Shown one piece after another: positions 1 through 4,389 of a DNA stretch of 10,408 nucleotides (position 1 is the stretch's first letter; each line of letters opens with the position of its first letter). Where the stretch lies: contig JBJXGC010000345.1 in the NCBI GenBank assembly GCA_046154545.1, positions 1-10,408 on the forward strand, written 5' to 3'. This DNA comes from JBJXGC01 sp046154545. GTDB lineage: Bacteria > Chloroflexota > Dehalococcoidia > Tepidiformales > Tepidiformaceae. The notes below the pieces were generated by a model. The model searched no databases and was not told where the DNA came from. It was given only the letters and a program-made list of their open reading frames with translations. The translations under genes were made by a program, and so were the position numbers.

Positions 1-23
1 GTGCCCCGGTCGAGCCCGTGCCC

Positions 24-29
24 TACAAT
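24..29 (+). promoter_or_regulatory. Candidate -10 box of the phosphotransferase gene
   Basis: The hexamer TACAAT matches the sigma-70 TAnnnT consensus (5 of 6 to TATAAT). It lies 67 nt before the ATG at 97, leaving a leader of about 60 nt that ends in a good Shine-Dalgarno. No recognisable -35 can be judged because the window begins only 23 nt upstream. Inference only. Confidence 0.3.
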
Positions 30-96
30 TCGCCGGCGATCCCCGCCCGTCGCGGGCAGACGGCGGGAACTTCACACATCTCGAGGGGCGGTATCG

Positions 97-1170
97 ATGG
101 ACTCGGAAGCGAACTTCGGATTCGACCCGGCGCTGATCGACTTCGGCGTGCTTGGCGCCTGGATGGATGAGCAGGCCCTCGGCGGCGGGCCGTTCGAAGG
201 GGTGAGCCCGGTCCTCGGCGGGTCGCAGAACATCCTCGTCCGCTTCCGGCGGGGCGAGCGGGAGTATGTCCTGAGGCGTGGCCCGGCGCATCTCCGGCCG
301 GCGAGCAACAACGTCATCCGGCGAGAGATGCGCCTTCTCGCGGCGCTCTCCGGGACCGGCGTGCGGCACCCGGGGTTCATCCGCGGCTGCGCCGACGAGA
401 CCGTGATGGGTGGCGCCGCCTTCTACCTGATGGAGCCGGTGGACGGTTTCGGCACCGGCCCCGGGCTGCCGCCGGTCCAGGCGGCGGACGCGTCCCTTCG
501 CCGCGAGATGGGCCTCGACGCGGCCGGGGCGATCGCGACCCTGGGGATGGTCGATTACCTGGCGGCGGGGTTGGGTGACTACGGCAAGCCCGACGGCTTC
601 CTCGAACGCCAGGTGCCCCGCTGGCTGGCCGAACTGAAGACGTACGACGCCCTCGACGGGTACCCCGGCCCCGACATACCCGGCCTGGAGGAGGTCGCCC
701 GCTGGCTGGACGCCCATCGGCCAGGCAATTGGGAGCCGGGGATCATGCACGGCGACTACCACTTCGGGAACATCATGTTCGCCCACGATTCCGGGAAGGT
801 GGCCGCCATCGTCGATTGGGAGATGTCCACGATCGGCGACCCGCTCCTCGACCTCGGCTGGATCCTGGCGATGTGGCCGGGGACGCTCGACGTCCCCCAG
901 GTGGAGCCGCCCGGAGGCCCGTCGCTGGTGAAGGCGGGCGGATTGCCCGAGCGCAACGCGGTCATCGCCCGCTACGCCGAGGGCTCCTCGCGGGACCTGT
1001 CGAACGTCACCTGGTATGAAGTCCTCGCCTGTTTCAAGCAGGGCATCGTGCTCGAAGGGAGCCACGCCCGGGCCTCTGCCGGGCTCGCGCCGAAGGAGAT
1101 CGGCGACCGGCTGCATGCGACCACGATGGCCCTCTTCAAGAAGGCGAACACGCTGATCGGGAACGGCTGA
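97..1170 (+). CDS. Phosphotransferase family protein (APH / ACAD10-like kinase fold)
   Basis: This 357-residue protein has the aminoglycoside phosphotransferase/choline-kinase fold. The catalytic loop is plain: HGDYHFGN at residues 218-225 (His218, catalytic Asp220, Asn225), followed by the metal-binding segment VDWE (Asp240). The N-lobe shows the glycine-rich strand around GGSQN (41-45) and the VLRRGP strand (58-63) typical of the acyl-CoA-dehydrogenase-associated branch rather than of true antibiotic kinases. Members of that branch are usually encoded near acyl-CoA dehydrogenases, CoA ligases or CaiB-type transferases; the native substrate is generally unknown, and a small hydroxylated or hydroxyacyl molecule is a reasonable guess. 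The ATG at 97 is chosen because GAGGGG at 83-88 gives a Shine-Dalgarno at good spacing; the frame is open to base 1, but those upstream codons encode Arg/Pro-rich sequence unlike the family. Antibiotic resistance is not implied. Family call firm, substrate unknown. Confidence 0.88.
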   Translation: MDSEANFGFDPALIDFGVLGAWMDEQALGGGPFEGVSPVLGGSQNILVRFRRGEREYVLRRGPAHLRPASNNVIRREMRLLAALSGTGVRHPGFIRGCADETVMGGAAFYLMEPVDGFGTGPGLPPVQAADASLRREMGLDAAGAIATLGMVDYLAAGLGDYGKPDGFLERQVPRWLAELKTYDALDGYPGPDIPGLEEVARWLDAHRPGNWEPGIMHGDYHFGNIMFAHDSGKVAAIVDWEMSTIGDPLLDLGWILAMWPGTLDVPQVEPPGGPSLVKAGGLPERNAVIARYAEGSSRDLSNVTWYEVLACFKQGIVLEGSHARASAGLAPKEIGDRLHATTMALFKKANTLIGNG

Positions 1171-1195
1171 GCCTGACATTCCACTTGTGTCGGGC
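1171..1195 (+). terminator. Hairpin just after the phosphotransferase stop
   Basis: GCCTGACA (1171-1178) pairs with TGTCGGGC (1188-1195) in an 8-bp stem with one G-U pair and a 9-nt loop, starting directly after the TGA. There is no T-tract, so intrinsic termination is uncertain; it could instead be a 3'-end stabilising structure. Confidence 0.3.
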
Positions 1196-1214
1196 GGGGG
1201 CCCGGACGCCGTGT

Positions 1215-1232
1215 CCTGGTGCCCCGCACAGG
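1215..1232 (+). promoter_or_regulatory. Candidate operator hairpin upstream of the first toxin-antitoxin operon
   Basis: CCTG-G-TGC (1215-1222) is an inverted match to GCACAGG (1226-1232), with one bulged G and a CCC centre. It lies about 22 nt before the candidate -10 at 1254. AbrB/MazE-like antitoxins normally repress their own operon by binding a palindrome near the promoter, so this is a possible operator. The match is short and imperfect. Confidence 0.22.
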
Positions 1233-1253
1233 CTGTCCTTCCCTCCTGCGTGT

Positions 1254-1259
1254 TACAAT
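1254..1259 (+). promoter_or_regulatory. Candidate -10 box, leaderless start of the first toxin-antitoxin operon
   Basis: TACAAT ends 6 nt before the GTG start at 1266, so a transcript starting at the usual distance would begin at or next to the start codon. No Shine-Dalgarno is present in front of that GTG, which supports leaderless translation. No -35 is evident. Confidence 0.4.
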
Positions 1260-1265
1260 GCGACG

Positions 1266-1601
1266 GTGCCGAAGCGAACGTTCCGCGCGGTGATGGAATC
1301 CGACGGCGCTCTGCGGGTACCGCCCCACATCCTCGACGCCGCGGGGATTGGCCAGGGCACGGAACTCAGCATCGCGTTGACGCAGGACGGCGTCTCAATC
1401 ACCCGCGTCATCGACCACGACCCGGACCAGGCATGGTTCTGGACGGATCAGTGGCAGGACGGTGAGTTCGAAGCGACGCTTGCGCTGCGTGAGGGCCGCC
1501 GCCGGCGTTACCTGACCGACGAAGAGTTCGACGCCGAGCTTGATAGGCGCGAACACGAGCTCCGCAACCGTGATGCTCCGGCCCGTGCCGACGCACGATG
1601 A
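1266..1601 (+). CDS. AbrB/MazE-type antitoxin
   Basis: The 111-residue product has a SpoVT-AbrB-like swapped-hairpin DNA-binding segment at residues 3-46 (ESDGALRVPPHILDAAGI, then a GTELSIALTQDGVSI strand pair). A toxin-neutralising tail follows, with the WFWTDQWQDGE motif (57-67) and the acidic YLTDEEFDAELD segment (82-93). This arrangement is common in antitoxins placed before a RelE-like toxin. The GTG at 1266 is chosen because the AbrB strand begins right after it and a -10-like TACAAT lies 6 nt upstream; the longer frame from 1185 would add unrelated residues. The gene overlaps the start of the toxin reading frame at 1573 by 29 nt, implying translational coupling. Expected role: bind and neutralise the partner toxin and autorepress the operon. 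It appears intact although its partner is broken. Confidence 0.8.
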   Translation: MPKRTFRAVMESDGALRVPPHILDAAGIGQGTELSIALTQDGVSITRVIDHDPDQAWFWTDQWQDGEFEATLALREGRRRRYLTDEEFDAELDRREHELRNRDAPARADAR

Positions 1602-1874
1602 GCTGTCGTCGTTCATGAACGACTTCGGGCGTCTGAGTGTCTCACAGGTCGGGCAGTTCCGGCGCGGCGGAAGCGCTTCGTTGAGAGCCTCCGATCTGGG
1701 ACGTTTCCCCCGTCTCTCCGGGTGAAGCGGGTGACCGGCTACGCGGGCGTCTGGGAGATGAGTTGGGCACAGGACGGCCGTGCCACCTTCGAGTACGGCG
1801 CCGAGATTATCCCGGGCGAACCGCACGTCATTTGGCGCCGGATTGGCACCCACGAGATCTTTGAGCGGCCGTAG
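1573..1874 (+). pseudogene. RelE-like toxin, disrupted by a -1 frameshift
   Basis: Reading from the ATG at 1573 gives MLRPVPTHDELSSFMNDFGR and on to about QFR (codon 1660-1662), then shifts into meaningless sequence and stops at 1723-1725. In the frame one base back, the family sequence resumes: KRFVESLRSG (from 1671), then VKRVTGYAGVWEMSWAQDGR, then TFEYGAEIIPGEPHVIWRRI and GTHEIFERP, ending at the TAG 1872-1874. Joined, the halves give about 100 residues, the usual size of this RelE/YoeB-superfamily mRNA interferase group, which pairs with AbrB/MazE-like antitoxins carrying a WFWT-type motif. One base appears to be missing within about 1657-1668, in the GC-rich run CCGGCGCGGCGG. No slippery heptamer for programmed -1 shifting is seen, so a real mutation or a sequencing error is more likely. 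The C-terminal half, which carries conserved RelE-like residues, would not be made. Confidence 0.75.
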
Positions 1875-1961
1875 CCGGGTGGCGTGTAGTCCCTCCTGGT
1901 CCGAAAAATACGTCCGCGCCTTACGCTTTTGGTCGCCATTGGCCTCCTCCTGGCCGTCGCG

Positions 1962-2010
1962 CCCTCACCCCCTAACCCCTCTCCCCGTGCACAGGGAGAC
2001 GGGGGCCGGA
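1962..2010. repeat. Dispersed-repeat-like hairpin (CCCTCACCCC family)
   Basis: The segment begins CCCTCACCCCCTAACCCC. An imperfect hairpin follows: CCCCTCTCCC (1976-1985) against GGGAGACGGG (1994-2003), 9 of 10 paired, around a GTGCAC palindrome (1987-1992). Repeats of this form are scattered between genes in many GC-rich bacterial genomes. Their reverse strand gives spurious peptides with the tell-tale PSPCARGEGLGGEG string, which is what the reverse strand encodes here. It sits between the broken toxin and glnA. Family assignment is from memory of the pattern; other copies cannot be checked in this window. Confidence 0.5.
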
Positions 2011-2159
2011 GCAAAAGACCAGGCCTTTTCATCCCTCGCTCTGGCCGGTGGCCATACTGCCTCCCTCGTCAGGACATCTGCTCGTAACAGAATCTTCACG
2101 GCCGATTGCTACACCTAACCGTGAATCGCTTCACAATGTCGCAAACGCCGAAAACCTAC

Positions 2160-2165
2160 GAGGAG
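2160..2165 (+). promoter_or_regulatory. Shine-Dalgarno of glnA, fixing the GTG start
   Basis: GAGGAG ends 7 nt before the GTG at 2173, an ideal spacing. It supports GTG 2173 as the glnA start; the encoded N-terminus (TPEEIKSFC) aligns with type I glutamine synthetases. No convincing sigma-70 or sigma-54 promoter was recognised in the 298 nt between the toxin remnant and this gene. Confidence 0.7.
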
Positions 2166-2172
2166 ACCCGCC

Positions 2173-3618
2173 GTGACACCAGAAGAGATCAAGAGTTTTT
2201 GCGCGGCGAACAACGTCCGCTTTGTGGACGTGAAGTTCGTCGACCTGTTCGGTCTGTGGCAGCACATCACCCGCCCGATCCACGAACTGAACGACTGGAC
2301 CACCCTCGAACGCAGCCCCTGGACGGCTGGCTACGGGTTCGATGGCTCCTCCATCCGCGGCTTCCAGAAGATCGAGGAGTCAGACATGCTCCTCGTCCCC
2401 GACCCGGAGAGCGCGATCATCGACCCCTTCATCCAGTCGCCCACCCTCTCCGTGATCGCGAACGTCGAGGACCCGATTACCCGCACCCGCTACACCCGCG
2501 ATGCCCGCTACGTGGCGCAGAAGGCGGAGCAGTATGTGAAGGACAGCGGCACGGGCGACACCGTCTACATCGGCCCGGAGCTGGAGTTCTTCATCTTCGA
2601 CGAGGTGCGCTTCGGCGGTGACCAGCACTCCGCCTTCTACAACGTCGATTCGGACGAGGGCATCTGGAACAGCGGCGCCGAGACGACCCTTCGCGGCGAC
2701 CTCAACCAGGGGTACCGGCCGCGCTATAAGGAGGGCTACTTCCCCGTCAGCCCCCACGACACCCAGACCGACATCCGCAACGAGATGGTCGAGATCATGG
2801 AGTCGGTCGGCATCCAGATCGAGCTCCACCACCACGAAGTGGCGACCGCCGGCCAGGGCGAGATCGACATGCGCTTCGACACGCTCACGAAGATGGGCGA
2901 CAAGGCGATGCTCTACAAGTACATCGTGAAGAACGTGGCCAAGCGCCACGGCAAGGTCGCGACCTTCATGCCGAAGCCCCTCTTCCAGGACAACGGCTCG
3001 GGGATGCACACCCACCTCTCCATCTGGCGGGATGGGACCAACCTCTTCGCGGGTGACAAGTACGCCGGGATCAGCGACATGTGCCGCTGGTATATCGGCG
3101 GCCTGATCAAGCACGGCCGGGCGTTGATGGCGATTTGCGCGCCGACGACGAACAGCTACAAGCGGCTGGTGCCGGGGTACGAAGCGCCGGTGAACCTGGT
3201 CTACTCTGCCCGCAACCGCTCGGCCGCCTGCCGCATCCCCCTCGTGAGCCCGGACCCGAAACAGAAGCGGGTCGAGTTCCGCCCGCCGGACCCGGCCGGC
3301 AACCCGTACCTGACGTTCGCGGCGATCCTGATGGCGGGCATGGACGGGATCCTCAACAAGATCGACCCGGGCGAACCGATGGACAAGACGAACCTCTTCG
3401 AACTCAGCCCGGACGAGCTGGCGAAGGTGCCGACGGTCGCGACCTCGCTCGAAGGCTCGCTCCAGGCGCTCGAAGCGGACCACGAGTTCCTCCTGAAGGG
3501 TGGGGTATTCACGCCGGACCTGATCGAGACGTGGATCGCGTGGAAGTACGAGAACGACCACGACCCGGTGCGTCTGCGGCCTCACCCGCACGAGTTCATG
3601 CTCTACTTCGACGTCTGA
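2173..3618 (+). CDS. glnA: Glutamine synthetase, type I
   Basis: Cytosolic dodecameric enzyme joining glutamate and ammonium to glutamine with ATP; the main entry of ammonium into metabolism. The 481-residue protein is full length and collinear with GSI. Visible active-site parts: GFDGSS (55-60, Asp57), the metal ligands in PELEFF (Glu136, Glu138), HHHEVA (Glu222) and GQGEID (Glu230), the ammonium/ATP-site motif GSGMHTH (275-281, metal-ligand His279), the flap Glu337 in GYEAP, SARNRS (Arg349) and VEFRPPDP (Glu368, Arg370). The C-terminal part resembles the adenylylated GSI-beta class, yet the tyrosine that is adenylylated in enterobacteria (NLYDL) is Phe409 here (NLFEL), so GlnE-type control at this site is not possible. 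It stands alone with no glnB, glnE or amtB beside it. Translation starts at GTG behind GAGGAG, and a strong hairpin follows the stop. Confidence 0.97.
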   Translation: MTPEEIKSFCAANNVRFVDVKFVDLFGLWQHITRPIHELNDWTTLERSPWTAGYGFDGSSIRGFQKIEESDMLLVPDPESAIIDPFIQSPTLSVIANVEDPITRTRYTRDARYVAQKAEQYVKDSGTGDTVYIGPELEFFIFDEVRFGGDQHSAFYNVDSDEGIWNSGAETTLRGDLNQGYRPRYKEGYFPVSPHDTQTDIRNEMVEIMESVGIQIELHHHEVATAGQGEIDMRFDTLTKMGDKAMLYKYIVKNVAKRHGKVATFMPKPLFQDNGSGMHTHLSIWRDGTNLFAGDKYAGISDMCRWYIGGLIKHGRALMAICAPTTNSYKRLVPGYEAPVNLVYSARNRSAACRIPLVSPDPKQKRVEFRPPDPAGNPYLTFAAILMAGMDGILNKIDPGEPMDKTNLFELSPDELAKVPTVATSLEGSLQALEADHEFLLKGGVFTPDLIETWIAWKYENDHDPVRLRPHPHEFMLYFDV

Positions 3619-3650
3619 GCCCACCGCCAGTCAGATCGTTACACGAACAG

Positions 3651-3678
3651 AAGGGCGCCCCCTGGGGGGCGCCCTTTC
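3651..3678. terminator. GC-rich terminator between the convergent glnA and secreted-protein genes
   Basis: AAGGGCGCCCC (3651-3661) pairs perfectly with GGGGCGCCCTT (3666-3676) around a 4-nt loop CTGG, 33 nt after the glnA stop. It is followed by a short TTTCGATT on the plus strand. On the minus strand it lies about 60 nt beyond the stop of the convergent gene at 3737, so it may terminate both. The T-tract is weak, but the 11-bp stem is very stable. Confidence 0.65.
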
Positions 3679-3736
3679 GATTCAGTTACCGGCCTCATTA
3701 CGCCGGTTCCGCTCCGAACGTTTTCGCAGCCCGAGG

Positions 3737-4114
3737 CTAGCTCGGACTCGAAACCGCGCAACCGGCATCCAGGGCCTGCTCGATGGTGTTCTCGAGCCGC
3801 TCTCCGTTGTGCGTGAGTTCGTCCCCGTCGTCAGCCTCGGCGGCTTCCATGCCCTGTTCCCAATAGTAGTTCGCGAGGCCCTCGAGGGCGGCGCATTGGT
3901 CCTCCAGTGCCCAGCCGTTGGCGGCCGGCCAGATTTCAACGGCGAGCGTCTTAGACGAGGTGGTGGAATCGACCTTCGGGCTTGCTACCTGCGTATCCGC
4001 GGCCGCGTCGCCCTTGAGCGCCGCTGCCGGTGACGTTGCGCCGGCGAGCGCGATCGTCGCTGCCGCGCCTGCCACTACCAGCATTGCGGTCCTTCGAAGC
4101 TTGATGAGTTTCAT
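3737..4114 (-). CDS. Small secreted protein of unknown function, two cysteines
   Basis: The family is not recognised. The 125-residue product begins with a clear Sec-type signal peptide: positively charged MKLIKLRRT, hydrophobic AMLVVAGAAATIALAGA (10-26) and a probable signal-peptidase I site near AAA-LKG (30-35). The mature part has a Ser/Thr-rich low-complexity stretch (36-56), then a compact acidic region predicted mostly helical (69-120). It has just two cysteines, Cys74 and Cys119, one at each end of that region, so a disulfide-clasped helical hairpin is plausible. Start support: GAGGG about 11 nt upstream on the minus strand. It converges on glnA and shares the terminator at 3651-3678. 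It lies downstream of the exporter gene on the same strand but is separated by 275 nt holding a long inverted repeat and a candidate promoter, so it is probably its own transcript. Confidence 0.6.
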   Translation of the reverse strand: MKLIKLRRTAMLVVAGAAATIALAGATSPAAALKGDAAADTQVASPKVDSTTSSKTLAVEIWPAANGWALEDQCAALEGLANYYWEQGMEAAEADDGDELTHNGERLENTIEQALDAGCAVSSPS

Positions 4115-4150
4115 GGTGCTAAATTCCCTCGTTCCGTCTTATTTGGGAAT

Positions 4151-4156
4151 ATCGTA
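4151..4156 (-). promoter_or_regulatory. Candidate -10 box of the secreted-protein gene
   Basis: Read on the minus strand, the hexamer is TACGAT (TAnnnT). It would start transcription about 30 nt before the ATG, leaving room for the GAGGG ribosome site. No clear -35. This AT-richer patch stands out against the GC-rich surroundings. Confidence 0.3.
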
Positions 4157-4216
4157 TCTCGTCTTTCGGAGGGCCTCTGCGATCCGGTTCACACTCCGGA
4201 ACAAGGCCGATGACCG

Positions 4217-4228
4217 CCACCGCGGTGG
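4217..4228. repeat. 12-bp perfect palindrome CCACCGCGGTGG
   Basis: A perfect palindrome in the gap between the secreted-protein gene and the exporter gene. It could be a dimeric regulator site upstream of the former, or chance in GC-rich DNA. Confidence 0.3.
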
Positions 4229-4259
4229 GCCGCAACCGCCGTGACGGCGTCCCGGTGTT

Positions 4260-4350
4260 GAGCGGCCTCCCGGCCGCGCTCGGTGCGGCCGCGAAACAGG
4301 GTGTGGGCCGCTGCCGTCCCATACATCCGAGCGCGGCCGGGAGGCCGCTC
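4260..4350. repeat. Exact 24-bp inverted repeat with 43-nt loop and nested alternative stems
   Basis: Positions 4260-4283 are the exact reverse complement of 4327-4350. The 43-nt loop holds a further 6-bp stem, GCGGCC (4285-4290) with GGCCGC (4306-4311). A competing hairpin is possible between CGGCCGC (4271-4277) and GCGGCCG (4285-4291). It starts about 40 nt beyond the exporter stop on the minus strand and lies upstream of the secreted-protein gene on that strand. It may act as a terminator or 3'-end block for the exporter mRNA, but no T-tract follows on either strand. A small non-coding repeat element is the alternative; no target-site duplication is evident. Confidence 0.8.
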
Positions 4351-4389
4351 GGTGCGGGACCGCGTATCGGCACGAGAGGTGGAGTGCCG

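Noticed and set aside
97..1170. Aminoglycoside resistance gene
   Set aside because: The kinase motifs are shared by the whole superfamily; the N-lobe and overall sequence fit the acyl-CoA-associated branch, and nothing points to antibiotic substrates.
1657..1670. Programmed -1 frameshift in the toxin gene
   Set aside because: No X-XXY-YYZ slippery heptamer or suitably placed downstream pseudoknot was seen; a base loss or sequence error is simpler.
1739..2032. 97-codon minus-strand frame containing PSPCARGEGLGGEG
   Set aside because: This string is the usual spurious translation of the dispersed CCCTCACCCC repeat and does not indicate a gene.
2041..2172. Sigma-54 promoter for glnA
   Set aside because: No TGGCA-N7-TTGC-type -24/-12 pair with correct spacing was found in the leader.
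2106..2621. 171-codon plus-strand frame starting before glnA
   Set aside because: Out of frame with glnA over most of its length and Arg/His/Pro-rich; the glnA frame with its Shine-Dalgarno explains the region.
2380..3624. 414-codon open frame on the minus strand opposite glnA
   Set aside because: Arg/Val/His-rich shadow of a highly conserved gene; no start context or family features.
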